Source: Glandiceps talaboti (Eukaryota > Hemichordata > Enteropneusta > Spengelidae). Taken from it: DNA of 64,000 bases. A model generated the notes under the pieces. That model saw only the letters and a program-made list of their open reading frames with translations, had not been told where the DNA came from and did not search any database. Positions 49,378 to 62,302 of this stretch are shown piece after piece. The stretch spans positions 13,110,598 to 13,174,597 of the forward strand of contig NC_135560.1 of NCBI RefSeq assembly GCF_964340395.1, given 5' to 3'. Numbering within the stretch: position 1 is the first letter of the stretch; each line of letters opens with the position of its first letter. Both the position numbers and the translations under genes were made by a program.

Positions 49378-51469
49378 AAACTTGGTCACAGCTGAGTTGA
49401 ACAGATAGAATGCTGCAGCAGCTGATGTAAAGTATACTGCCTTGACAATCACATCATACAGTAGCTAAGGTCATCACAGAGCAGTGAACAGGATTAAATA
49501 GATTCACTGTAGAACTGATTTCAGTAAATGTTATCCAGCTTCACCTTGTATATTTCCATAGATCTAGCATTCTAGGGTCTATGTTAAATAGCACTGCATT
49601 GATTAATTGATTCCTTATCAGCACCATATTAACATTTTCTAAATGGAAGTTTTCCACATCTCTTCCTTGTCCATGTGGGGAATGACACTCATGGGTCTAT
49701 CATTATGAGTTCTAGTCATCCATTTGGCCACGATGCAAAGTTTTTCTCTGGCATTCTTAAAATTATTTCATTCAAATTTGGCACAAAATGTAGATATTGC
49801 AATAAGCATTTCATAGCATTATAATAGTGTGATTATCTAATTTTGTATGGCTGTGCAACCAAAGATGGAATCATTTATATATGATATGTTAGTATGCTTC
49901 TACTCGCTTGCTTTTGGCAGTTTTCAAATTTGGTATTCAAAACTAATACATAAATGTAGAATCAAGTCAACAAATTTTATATAATATAACAATCGTAAAG
50001 AAACCCCAATTTATTTGCCAATCAACTGTGCAAATTGTGAGATGATTTTTAAAGCTGATTCTAAATACGCAATGCAACAAATTTGAAAGTGGTCCTTTAT
50101 GTATGTTGCTTTACCAGTAAATTCAGTCAAATCAATCTATTCAAAAGTGCATTATAAGATAAAGAATCAAATGGGCAATTAACAGCCATACCGAGCAGGT
50201 GCAATTGTTCTCCTGTGTGGAGCTTATGATGTCATAGAGGGAACACTGGTTTCATCTCTATATAAATACTTCATGATGGCCAAAGAAGGTATGCATTAAC
50301 CGGACCATTATACACTAGTATAGTTTAATTTGGGTTTTATGTAGGATATTATTATTCACCAGAGGAAAACACATCAGAACAGCTTCTGCTACTTTCATGG
50401 TGACTATAAAATTGACCTATGGAATCATTCCATTTGGTATACAATATAATAGACCATATGGTCCTAAGTGTGTTAGTGTTTGAAACATTTTCATTGGTGC
50501 ATTTTTAATGGCTTTGACTTTCAAAGGCATTATCAAAATCCAGCTATTTCTAAGATGATAAAGAAAAAAGAACAAATTAAAAACATCTTATATAAACAAG
50601 TGCTTATTTATTATTAAGATTTTTTTTTTGTAGGTTTACAGTTGGAGTACTAAATGGTCAGATATTAATATCTAGCCACCCATGTCATGTTTGTTGACAC
50701 TGGCTCTGGATATAATCTGTTAAAGGCCAAATCAGGAGTGAAAAGTGAAAGGAAGGTTTTTTAAATGATGATTCACAACATTAATTTGGTGATTTATACA
50801 TTAACCTGTCATTAACTTCCCCATTCAATAATGTCTTCTAAACATCAAGAGGATTTTAAATCCATTTATTCCTTGCTCTTTTGTACTACATAGGTGTGAC
50901 TTTGAATAATTAACCTTTAACCCAGAATGATTGACCTTTAACCCTATTCCTATAATGTAAATGAGGGTTTACGTTTGAAGCTCAAGGTTAATGCAGATAA
51001 ATTACACTTTGCACTAACTAAATTCAAAAGTAATGGTCAGCCTTTGATGAAGACATTATATAAAAACCTGAATCTCATTTCAAGTATTAACATAATTATC
51101 TGTTATTTATGTAGCCTACATAATCAGAGAGGTCTTATATGTAGGTTTTGTGCAATATTTTGTGTAGTATATGTATTCAAGTTGAGGTATGATGTATATA
51201 TGAATATTTTAAGTCATGTATTTGTGTGATTTAATGCATCATTGTAATTATTTGGAGACAGGTGATTTAAAGAAATGCTCCAAAGGCTATAACTCAAAGA
51301 AACAATCCACTAAAAAAAGCGATTGTCCACATCATAATAAAGAGGGAAAATGGCAAAGACAGGGCTTAACCCATATTTAACATTCCACCAAAAAGCTTTA
51401 TCATAGCTCAATGATAACAGCATTACACTTTATCTAGAATGCCCCTCAGAATAAACTGTGTGAACTTTT

Positions 51470-51720
51470 TCTGTTACTTTGTTCAAGAAAACTCAAATCC
51501 ATTCTTAGTTCAAATCATGAAAAAAATAAGGGGTCACCAGACAACTTTTTTTTATTACATAGAGGTCAAAAAGCCATTTCTTTCAGAATCCAATATGGCT
51601 GCCGACAAATGTGTTAACTCTCAAGCTTTCATATGGCAAAGTTTGGAGAGATTTTAAGAACTTCGATTGTTTGGGATATTGGTCCCTGAGGTGCATTCTG
51701 CCTTAAATCAAACATTCTGA
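51470..51720 (+). repeat. CCAATATGGCCGCC-family repeat
   Basis: Core AGAATCCAATATGGCTGCCG near 51587-51606; flanks share GTTCAAGAA..ACTCAAATCC and ATTCTTAGTTCAAATC with other members, and the end reads GGTCCCTGAGGTGCATTCTG. Confidence 0.65.
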
Positions 51721-52919
51721 TGACAATTTTGATGTTAGTGTGTATTTAATTATCATAGATATGTAATTCTTTAATTTATAATTGGTTATCAAAGAAATTT
51801 CTGAATGTCCCATCTTCCTTATCAAGACATTGCTCATGCATAAAGAAAAAATTTATGATTGCATGTGTACTAGCATTGCCTTTCATGATATTACAAATGC
51901 TTACAATGCTAGAAAAACTTGTTAAGAGATAATATCTTCACTACTTCACTACAATAACATTTTCAGAGAAAATCATTTCAGTAGTTTCAAATATTGTACA
52001 ATTCTATTAAGATTAATAGTAATACTTCACATCAATTGAAAACTAATCAATGCAGTATCAATAGTTTCAACTTGGGGACATTATTCATAAAACCAAAAAC
52101 TCTCTAGGACCATCTCTTAATTTTTTGTCTTAGTACTTACTATGTACATGCAAATAAATGTGCTGTCAAAATTGAAATATTAACAACATATTCATAATGT
52201 GAAATTTGTATGAACAGTGACTGGAAAACATGCCTTTGAAGTTGCCTTTTACAAATTATTATTCGTCATACTATGTGTACAAACTTTTTGAAAAAACTCA
52301 GAATTAAATTATTAGGAGCTTCTTTTTTTGTCTTTTAACTATCAACTTTCATTTCTGCCTCAAATTTCATAAGATTCTTATATCAAATATGGCCTTTTTT
52401 TCTATTTTGAGGGAATTGATTAAGTTTGAGTCAAGAATGATCTAAGTCTTTTATTGTGTTTTTATAAAGGTTAAGAGACAAAATTTCTAAAATATGTTGT
52501 TTATGGGCATTATGATGAGAAAGTTAAGAACTTTGTAGAAATTTTTAAGAAACTATAAATAAATTGTATTATTCTGTTGAATGCTATAAATGCATAATTT
52601 AGATGTTCACTTCAACTACATAAATGTCTACTGAAAGGCTATCCAATGACCATAGTACAAAATTTAATGCTACAATTGCTGTACTGATAAGCTTGACCTA
52701 TAGGGATAACACACATGCAAATTCAACCTAAATTTGAAGAATATTTAAAAATCTTAAAAAATTATTATTCACTGGTCAATATGTAATCAATGTTATTACC
52801 TCCTTGATGGCAATTTTGACAATCAAGTGTCTTATATGGTCTTACTCTCATACGCTAAATACCACTAAATAATGTTTGTGTAGTATTGGTCTTCGAAATA
52901 AAGAACTTACCAGAAATGT

Positions 52920-53180
52920 TTACATTCTGTTCAAGAACACTCACACCCTATTCTCAATCAAGGATCAAGAAAAAAAAAAGATCTCCATGAAATTGTTTTA
53001 AATGGAGGTCAGAATGAGAGCAAAATTAACCTATTGTAGGATCCAAAATGGCCGCCAATCATGCTACGGATAAAGTTAAGATTGTCAAGTATCTCAAAAA
53101 CAACATGATGAACAGCCAAATTTCTTTTATCATTTCAAAAGGTCCAGGAACAAAGTTTCAAATTGCAAAGTTTGCAGTTA
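52920..53180 (+). repeat. CCAATATGGCCGCC-family repeat
   Basis: Core GGATCCAAAATGGCCGCCAA near 53039-53058, preceded by TGTTCAAGAACACTCACACC and TATTCTCAATCAAGGATCAA, as in the 51.5-kb member. Confidence 0.65.
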
Positions 53181-54449
53181 TATGAATAACATCTGTTATT
53201 TTTAGAGAAATTCTATCTTAAAATGTACTTCAAGTATAAAGATGATTATCAATGAATCTGCCTTCACAAGAGTGTTGGCTAACAGACACTTCATACTCTG
53301 TAATCAATAATTAGCATTATGAAGCTTCTAAATCCTTTGTGGGAGCATTTGCAGTATCAATTCATATTCAGGATTGTAAATAAAACAATTTTACATACAC
53401 ATCTTAGTAAAAATAGCATTTTAGTGGACAGTTTAAGATTCAAAGATTTAATGATTAACAAGTAACAAGCCATAGACTCAAATTGCTTACGCTCACACAT
53501 CTGCTACATTATTTTAGAAATGTGCACTGAATTTCAATAATTTCTAATTTTAATATTTTGAAAAGAATAAATTCCAATGCAATCTTATAACTATTCAGCA
53601 TTCCAGTGGGGGAAAAACAATCCCCATTTCTCAATAAATTTAATTGTTGCTGGTTGTGTACAAAATGTAAATGCATAGTAATTATAAGATTAATATTCAG
53701 ATTTTTTCTCCATCTTTACTATAATCAATACAAGTAATAAAACATTACATCCTATGTATAGAAGTACATTATAAAAAGTATAATAATATTAGAATAGCCA
53801 TGCTTCTGTCAGTTCTGAATTGTCTTCTGCTAAGGTTGAAATTAAATTCTGAATCTTGGTGCTGGATCTTTCATCGTATATAGAATACCTTTCATATACC
53901 TCTAACTAAACATTTACATTTTTCTCACCCCATGGAATTAAAGACAGTCACATTTAGTTGTTTAGGATTATTAGCACATATCTTGTAATAAGTTAACATC
54001 ATTTTACAACAACATATCTGATGATATTCTCAGAATTTCTTCAAATTTAATGCCTCAGAATTAAAAAGCTCAAGAACTGCTTAAAATGAGATTTGCAAAG
54101 TATATTTTAGCACAACTGAACTGAGTTTCAGTTGTGCTATAGGCAATATCATATCTGTAAAGCCATGTAATAACAGTAGAGTGACTAAGCTTTGCTTCAG
54201 TTCTGAGTGGTGTTTTGCTTAGTTTGAAACCAAATTGAGAAAGTTTGCTGATAAATAATACACAATATACTGAGAAGTGAAGATGGGATCTTTAGGTCAA
54301 AGACTGCAAAAGAATTTTAAAGTTTTAACAACAGGAACATAAGCATAATCAGATGTGTTTCATTTTGCCACTTGCATTATTATACCTAGTTGAATTATAC
54401 AAAGCCTAAAGAAACTCATTTATCGAATAACCTTAATCCTCTTTGTACT

Positions 54450-54463
54450 GGGGGGGGGGGGGG
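54450..54463. repeat. G14 homopolymer
   Basis: Fourteen G residues in the intergenic region. Length may be inexact. Confidence 0.9.
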
Positions 54464-54889
54464 TTATTGTTTGTACACAACAGTATACAAGTTGAAAAGA
54501 ACGGATTAACTTGCCATAAAGAGTCAAATGTCTATCTGCCTTTAAAAACCTATTTCACCTCAAGTTTAATAGCCAACCAGAGGGCAGCTTTAACATATGT
54601 TACTCCTTGTGCATTTTGACATTAAACTGAATATGTGTGTTTTGTTTATCACAAGAATGAACCATTAATTCTTTTCATGAAAAAGTTTATGTGAAAAGGT
54701 CAGTCAACAATAAATCCAACTTTGTAATAATAATAATCACAATAATATTAAAGCTGTATTTATACTGGACAGTTCTTTCAGCTTACTAATCAGCGCTTGT
54801 CTTCTGAGACCCTGACTGTGTGAGGGCTGTCCCCCATGGGTGCAGAGGATGAAACTAGGGTGCGTGGGAGAAATCCTGCATTGTTTGAT

Positions 54890-55436
54890 GTAGTCAAACT
54901 GACTGTACATTTGTAAACAAGTGAATAAGGAAAATATCAGCAATATGGAAATTTAAATCTAATTTCAAAATGTTTAGAAATTGAAAAATAGACTAAATAA
55001 TGCTGCCTGTATAAGTGATGACAAAATCAATATGCAAATGATCTTATTATCTATGGTTAGAAAATGAAACAGACTAAGTAATTCTGACTGTATGTAAACA
55101 AATGAATGAAGGGATGACAAAATCAGTAATATGCAAATGATCTGCTTAACCATATGACAATGTATGAATGAAAATTTAGACAGCACATACTTCCTTTATG
55201 TAAATGAGTGAATATTGACAATCAAAAGATATGTAAATGATCTACTCAGTCATATGTTCAGAATTAAAGATAGCATATACATGTACTTCCTCTATGTAAA
55301 TGAGCCAATGGCAACAAAATCAGTAATATGCAAATGATCTACTAAACTATGGTTAGAAACTTCTAAGGAAATGTGTACTGCCTGTAAGTAAACCATTGAG
55401 TGATGTCAAAATCAGCAATATGCAAATGATGAAAAT
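54890..55436. repeat. About 105-bp degenerate tandem array with octamer ATGCAAAT
   Basis: Five to six units share (GT)GATGACAAAATCAGTAATA followed by TGCAAATGATCT, TATGGTTAGAAA and TGTA(A/G)GTAAA..A.TGA. ATGCAAAT, the POU-factor octamer, is intact near 55031, 55133, 55328 and 55421, and mutated in the others. Confidence 0.8.
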
Positions 55437-56459
55437 AACCAAGTTTTTTGCCTTTGCTGCGCAATAAAAATTAAGTAATATTTGAGAATAGTCAGAACTG
55501 TTCCTATGTCCTCCTCAATGGGTATTCCTAAATCCCTCAGCAAAATGCATTTTGATTGCTTTACTAGAAGAAAGTTTATGTTCAATGGCAAGATTTAGAT
55601 GTGTGTCAAGTTGTGCTTCAAGTATTTGACTTCTTTCTTTTTTACATTGCTACATTGTTGTAGGATTATTTAAGTGCAATCCAGTCATATAGGACATTAA
55701 TTTCCTTCTAAAGTCTACCAAACAATGACACTTGACATTCAACAATGCTTAATAATTTAACACACACACATACATACATACACACAAACTATTCTGACAT
55801 TACACCGAGTATAACATATTTGTGTATTTTGTGGTTTTGTTGTCACTTTATAATCACTGTAAATTACAATATCTTCTGTAATCATTCAGTGTATATGTGT
55901 TTTATTCAACATTTTCAACACAGTTTTCAATACTTTGTAATTTTTAAAATTCAACTTTGCCTTTTTTTAATTAATGTAATAATTGACAATACATATCAGT
56001 GTAATCTCAATCTTTTGTCGTCATGATTAATTTTATGTAAATTTCCATAAAATACTTTACACATTGTCAATGTCTTCAACAATAATTTATTGTCATTAAC
56101 TTTACAATACTATTTCTGACTTAATACTTATTTACAATTTCAATAAAAACAAATACCAATACCAATACCAGACTGTGTGTGTGTTATGTACAGCGGATTT
56201 CAAAATACTGTTCAGTGGCTCTGTTTGATACAACCAGTCAGAAATCAATAAGAAACAACACATGCTACACTTTAATAGCAAGATCACAATGTATTGCTGC
56301 ATATAGTCTGAATGAAATAAACCATTTAAACCAACATACTGCAACAAGATGCAGACACGCGGCTGCCAATATTTTGACGTGTGCATTGTGGAACGATAAC
56401 ATGTTGCAAGAAATTATTCGTTCAATCTTGCCACCTTAAAGTGTAGGGCGTCTAAGTTT

Positions 56460-56530
56460 CTTATTGGGCAAAAATGAATAAAACAACATTTGTTTCCGAT
56501 AATGTGGCTTACGAAAATAGGTAGGTTAGT
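56460..56530. mobile_element. Partial GTTTCCGATAAC element
   Basis: GGGCAAAAATGAATAAAACA then ACATTTGTTTCCGATAATGT and ACGAAAATAGGTAGG, parallel to the left arm at 35807 (GGCGAAAATAAAAAACATGT, TTGTTTCCGATAACATG, TTAAATAGGTA). I see no opposing arm close by. Confidence 0.5.
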
Positions 56531-57029
56531 GTTGTCAAGAAAATTCACACAGTACAGAAATAGAATTAAATCATATCTTTTTTATTTGGCCTTAGTTTCT
56601 GTGAAATTGTATCAAACAGTGCCAGTGAATGTTTTTTTTTAAATCCACTGTAGCATGCTATCCCTGTTGTTTTGATTAACACAGTAGTTAGGAATATCTA
56701 CATGACCTTTGAACTGACACAAGTAACTACGACATGGTGCTGTGGAAACAGGTATTCACTCAAAGAACTGGGGTCAGATATAGGTTGTCCAGGGTAATTT
56801 CAATACACACTTTTGAACAAGAGTATTTTATGTTAATAATGTTATCTATATATTTGGGATAAATGTTTAACCCGATTGGGACAAATACAGAAAGAACATT
56901 GTATAATTTTATAACATTTATATCGGGAGATATTCCTGACTCTTGTATGTGCACCTCAGAAATAAAGATCTTATGCATCTGTTGTGTTACTATATACAAA
57001 CCAGGTACATGTAAATAGGGAAACAATCG

Positions 57030-57260
57030 GGGTCAGTTTACAATATATTGAATGTCAAAATGATATCAAAATTGAGCCATTTGAGAATACAATATGGCCA
57101 TGGAATATGCTCAGCTTTTCTCTCTTGGGGAATATTGTACAGGAAAACACCTCTCCAGAAAACAAAGAAATTTCAGATACTTTGGGTCCTTGAAAGTCAT
57201 TTAATAATTTCACGTCAAAATCATTTTGTGTTACTGCCAAGTAATATCAAATTGAAACTC
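57030..57260 (+). repeat. CCAATATGGCCGCC-family repeat, diverged
   Basis: GTCAAAATGATATCAAAA followed by GAGAATACAATATGGCCATG resembles the 15.1-kb member (GTCAAAATGATATCAAAAGT, then GAATCCAATATGGCCGCT). Core is mutated. Confidence 0.5.
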
Positions 57261-58730
57261 TTTTTTACCTCCAGTGTTATAACAGTTGCATACTGTTGCA
57301 TCATGTGACTATTAAACCAGACATGGATATGTATTCGATGATCAATATACATTATGACTATTTAACTGAAGGTAATAAGCACTTAACGAGTCATGAATAT
57401 TCAAAAACATTATTGGTACACTAAAATGAAATAGATCATGGTCTTCATAAATTCAACAGAAAACAATGTCAAAGAAGAAAATATTTTATTTGTATATTTT
57501 CAGTAAATGAGTAACTGCATAGTAGTATTAAGTAAATTAGTTTACTATAGTGACACGAGGTCTTACATAATGTAAAGTTTCATTTCTAAACAATCTTTCA
57601 AGAATGTGAAAATTAAACCTCCCAGCCCCATGCATAAATATAACACACCTATGTTGGCAGTTCAGCTTCATGGACAACTTTACAAAGTACTTTTACCAGT
57701 GTCCATTAATTTTTTTAGTTGAATATTTAGGCCTGCATATTGTTTTATTTTGAACCTTCATACAATCATTCTAATAAGATATGTAGGGGTTCACACTGCG
57801 ACAATGGTCAGGCCCTAGCGAAGGATTTAAAAAAAGCGTGAACAGTTTGGTCCGGGCCAGCCTCGCACAAGATTTCACCTGATTTTGCTATTAGGTGAAC
57901 GTAGTAATGTTTTATCAGACCACTTTCCATGTTTAACGGGGTTTAAGCTTATACGTATACATTCATGAAGTACATAAAGGAGCTAGAAAATACACTTCTG
58001 AAGATGCAAAAAATGATTGAGAACAGACTTATTTTTTGTTTTTCTAGAGCAGTGCAGTACGCTGAATTGTAAATGTTAGCTTAGACCATGTCACAGTTTT
58101 CATCCTAATTGTAAGTTGAAACATGTGAATTCTAACTACATGAAATCTTCTCTAATATTACTTTTGTACTAAGTATATCATTTTCTCCACATCTACACCT
58201 GGTGTCTTTTTTGGACAAAGCTGTTGAAATTCCAGTCAGTAACATAAACTGCGTTTTCATGTAGATCAGCATCTCCCCCGGGACAGATCTAGAGTTCAAA
58301 CAAGTGTGAATCGGACACGCGCTATGTAAACGTATGTAAGGTGAAGGATGCTGTCTCACCAGTAATAGTAATGTGCATCGTCACAGTCGATTTAATTGCA
58401 ACCCTTTTTACATCATAGCAGTCTTAATTACACTATCGATCATCTTTATCATGACATCTTATTTATAGCCCTCTGTATTGATTCTGACAGTCATGACATA
58501 TATGCAAAAGGACAAGGTCGCCGATGAATGGTTGGCGTGATCATTTTGCGAAATAATGTCGCAAAATTTAACCAGGTGAATGTGAATATAATTCCTCTAA
58601 ATTCATATATTAAATGAACTGATGGAATTTCGTTATATTTGAGCTTCAAAACAACCTTAGAGGCCTGGTATCAGGTTCTTTTCACGATGTAGTACTCTTA
58701 ATTGTTTATAATTAAGTACGTTTATGCATT

Positions 58731-59909
58731 TTATACCTCATCTTGTGGCTTTGATGTGACATAATGGTTACGTTCACTTATATTATCAAATGACATCAAA
58801 GTGTTTTCTATCACAGAGTTGTGTGGCTTTGAAGCCATCATTGCAGTAAGTTGAGAACTCGTGTTTGCAACTTCTCGGTCAACAAAACCAATTTCTCGAA
58901 GAAGCTCACCCAGTTCATGAGTAGAGCGGTGACGACACCGTTCAGGTGAGGAAAGTAACAGAAGTAGATCCATCAAGGAAGCTGACTGTGGTCCGCACTT
59001 TTTGTCGTCATAGAAACAGTCAAGGATGAGAACGGCGCCACCAGGTGTTAAGGCATCGAAAACTCGACGCAAAAGTTCTTCCGTCTGTTGATCAGATAAC
59101 TTGGGAAAGATGTCAGCCAACACATATAATTGCACTTCTGGAAGATATCCCTTGAAGAAATTCCCTGCTTTAAAGTTGACCATGGGTGTGTAAGGATCGT
59201 AGGGCGTAAACTGAGATACAATTTCTACAACGGAAGGTATATCATACACCACTATATTCATTTCTGAATACGCAGCTGCAATGGCATATGCTAGGGCACC
59301 TGTACCTCCACCGAGATTGCATCCACTCTTGTAAGGTGACAAGTCAAACGAACTTGTTGCTGCTTCCCGGTAAAATACCGTCAGTTTTGCGTGCATAGCT
59401 CCCACCAGCATCAGACGTTTATCACTGTCCTTCGAAGCGCTTTTGGAAAATGCACTCGACACTCGTTCAGTTTGTGGCGCGCCCTCACGGACAGCAGATG
59501 TAAGGTGAGCAGTTAGTCCGTAAAGGTATTTGTCAGCAACGAGTACACAAGGTCTGAGTGACAGGGGACTTGTTGACGTCAAATAATTGTTTGCTAATGA
59601 CGTATTTGTAAACAGGTCACTGATTCTATCGGCTGACTTCCCGCTGTCGACAGTTGTTCGGCTAAGTACTCCGAGTGACACCAAAGCACACAATAAACGT
59701 TCAGTTGCATCTTCCGGCGCACCAATTGTAAGGGCTAGATCACTCATTGTTTTTGATGTGTTTTCCAATTCATCAAACACGCGTAATCTACACCCTGCCA
59801 TCAGACTTTGGGCTTGCAGGTAACCATGTAAATAACCCCACAAATCTTGGACTGACTGTGCCATATCTTTTGTAATCAAAGGCCTTTCAGAAACAGAGAG
59901 AAAAGACAT
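58731..59909 (-). CDS. ASMT/HIOMT-like O-methyltransferase, single exon
   Basis: A 392-residue frame read as a class I SAM-dependent O-methyltransferase of the acetylserotonin/hydroxyindole type. Residues 17-110 form the winged-helix dimerisation half, with NTSLANNYLTSTSPLSL (about 102-118) equivalent to NTELSSDYLTTVSPTS of human ASMT and VREGAP at 140-145. The SAM loop is CNLGGGTGAL (197-206), then VVYDIP at 220-225, F..GNFF (246-252) and LTPGGAVLILD (287-297). The usual catalytic His-Asp pair is absent: the aligned segment is LADIFPKLSD (264-273). The C-terminus extends about 30 residues past the typical end. The frame opens further upstream to a Met at 60020, but those 37 residues are unlike the family, and acceptor-like AG sites lie near 59934, so the Met at 59907-59909 is preferred; the Met at 59862-59864 is a second option. 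The vertebrate enzyme makes melatonin; activity here is doubtful. Confidence 0.9.
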   Translation of the reverse strand: MSFLSVSERPLITKDMAQSVQDLWGYLHGYLQAQSLMAGCRLRVFDELENTSKTMSDLALTIGAPEDATERLLCALVSLGVLSRTTVDSGKSADRISDLFTNTSLANNYLTSTSPLSLRPCVLVADKYLYGLTAHLTSAVREGAPQTERVSSAFSKSASKDSDKRLMLVGAMHAKLTVFYREAATSSFDLSPYKSGCNLGGGTGALAYAIAAAYSEMNIVVYDIPSVVEIVSQFTPYDPYTPMVNFKAGNFFKGYLPEVQLYVLADIFPKLSDQQTEELLRRVFDALTPGGAVLILDCFYDDKKCGPQSASLMDLLLLLSSPERCRHRSTHELGELLREIGFVDREVANTSSQLTAMMASKPHNSVIENTLMSFDNISERNHYVTSKPQDEV

Positions 59910-62302
59910 AACGGTTAAACACTTAAACCTGTAGGCAAGTTTGTATAAAATTCTCTGTGAATGTGGGTGGGGTCTTTGAAAAAAGGTCAGACACTTATAG
60001 TAGTTTAGAGACGCACCCATACATCATGTATATATATTGTGAAATGAAGTTTATAGTAGGCGCTGGTACCGTGGAAGCCTACGGTATCACCGATACGTAC
60101 TTCCTAGGTCACGTTAGGGCAAATACAGACGATCTTACCTGCGTTGGTTAGAACCTTCAAACTGTTTTAATCCAAACTTGTCCTCATTTTGTAGTAAATC
60201 TGGCGATTTCCAACACTGACACAGTAAAGAAGACCACAACTTCACGTAAACAACCGTTGTAAATATTTACTTGTCAAGTAAGCTTCTAGACATTTCAGTC
60301 ATGTCGATATTCGTGGTCGCTGTCGAGTAGTCATGCGCAGCTCACTTTCACCTCGCTCAACCGGTCGCGACGACTGTTCTGTCTTGCACATATCGTGAAG
60401 CTTTTATTTTGAATACCTTATTTGCACCACACCCATGCCAACCCGCACTTCTTGGCGTGAAGGTATTTCGTACATACTGGCGGTAAACACTTGTATTGCG
60501 AAAACTATAACTCTGGACTTGGAGAGGCAGTGATCAAGTGGGCTGCAATGTTAAAAATACGCAATGAATGCAAGTCTTAAAGTTAAAGTAGCGGACAATC
60601 CTTGTCGGGTACTATGCGTTTACTTAAGCTATTGAGATACCATTGTATAATTGTATCGTAGCATTCTATCAGACGACAAACAAGGTATGTATTTACCACA
60701 CAGATTTCACTATGCTATAGCTACAAAACGGGACAGTCAAATTGTCTCGTTAACTCCTTGCATTGGCAAAGAGAAAATTAAATGACGGGCTAGAATACCT
60801 GAAGACACAAGCCATTGCTTCTTGTAATACTATATAGACCCTATAGTTTTTTTCCATTAATAATGGCATTTATACGCATTTTCCACTACTTGAGCATTGT
60901 AGCACAGAAGATTACGGGCCGATATACAGTTCGAACAAAAACACGACCATGTTCACCCAATCTGGGAGGTGTCTTGTTGGACGAAGCTACGTTACAGATA
61001 TAGGAAAATAACAATAAAGGTTATGCCATTTATGGTCGATTGGTAAAACTTTTTGAGACGCCGATACCTTTCTCGGCGGAAGGACGCGTCCGATGGCCGA
61101 TTTATACGTCCTCTCATACCAGCTATAAAATCACGTACACTCGCGCTTGTGAATATTCTCCGGGCAATAAAAGTATTTTAGGCTATCATCTCTAAGATGT
61201 GCCAGAGGCGACATGTCCCTTCAACCGAAGTCATTCCAGTTTTTGAATATACTTTTGAAGTTCGTGTGCAAAAACAAAAATCTATCCATTCTCCAAATTC
61301 CTTGCAATAGTGAAACACCACTTTGTTCAATATGTGGAAATGCGGGCTACGTACCTAGGTAAAATAAAGTCTAAGAAATGTTTCTTTACACACATAACAT
61401 TCCTCAGATTCATATGGACTAATTAATGAATTATAAACTCAAACAATCAGAATAACCATATTAATGTTATACATAATGTTGTTATTTAAATCAATCCACT
61501 TCAAGGCAAAGCCACCTCATGCTGCCTAAAATCATTTTTCGATGCCCTGGCTTGTGGGGATGCAAGGATGCAAGGGTATCTATTCGCCATGTTGAAACTT
61601 TTTGCCTGGAGCATAACTGGTGCATTCTCGCAAACCAGGGCTGTTATTTCTTCTGCAACAGTTCAAAATGAAGGTGCGTCTTGGACGGTGCCATAAAAGA
61701 GGTTATTGTTTACGACAATGAACTAGTGATTTGTATGTTGCATTTCTTGAGACATCCAAGGAAATCGCTGGAATTTCGCTGCTAGGTTTTTTAAAAGATA
61801 TAGTCACAACCATAAATTTAAAGTTGTTTATGTTGGTCGGTTGATGGGTGCGTGGGTAGGTAAGTATAGGTAGGTACAAGTGCTTGCAACTTCTAAAGAT
61901 GTCTCGTCAGATACCTATTTTGAGAAAATATTCATGGTATAGCAATTTGTGAAATATTATGCAAATTTTGTTCATTTACGTGCTTTCATGCATAACAACA
62001 TTTTGATGGATTGAAATAAAGAAATAATAATATGATAATAACAAGTAAATTGTAAAATATTGTTGATATGGAACTATTGACATGTATATCTTAGTCTGTA
62101 AAACCTTCAACCTGACTGACCTCAGTACGACCCTACAGGATTCACTTTATGTATCAACATGCAATGACTCATTTTGTCCAAGGGCACTTAGTATACGCAT
62201 AGCATACTGCCTGTCAATACCGTTTACGTATCTTGTTGGACTTTAGTCTGTGCATTCATTCTGAGTGGCATTTTAGTCAGTCAGACATAGCAAGCTATAG
62301 AT
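59910..62302. other. Intergenic region between divergent ASMT-like and convertase genes
   Basis: No supported gene. The first 1.5 kb is noticeably richer in CG dinucleotides than the rest of the window, as expected where two promoters may sit: ASMT-like leftwards and convertase rightwards. Possible 5' UTR exon of the ASMT-like gene just right of 59909. A TATAAAA at 61124-61130 on the plus strand is the only obvious TATA-type string and is unproven. Confidence 0.45.

Larger units (their letters stand above)
49378..58730. other. RasGRF 3' UTR and intergenic region
   Basis: No further exon recognised on either strand. The stretch begins with the RasGRF 3' UTR of unknown length and runs to the stop codon of the ASMT-like gene on the opposite strand, so the two genes converge. 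It contains three members of the CCAATATGGCCGCC family, a fold-back fragment near 56.5 kb, the octamer-bearing tandem array at 54.9-55.4 kb and a 14-G run at 54450-54463. Confidence 0.55.

Noticed and set aside
59910-60020. N-terminal 37-residue extension of the ASMT-like protein
   Set aside because: Unlike any family N-terminus, and acceptor-like sites near 59934 suggest that this is UTR or intron; kept only as an alternative start.
59957-60151. Plus-strand frame of 64 codons opposite the methyltransferase 5' end
   Set aside because: No homology; overlaps the likely 5' UTR of the minus-strand gene.
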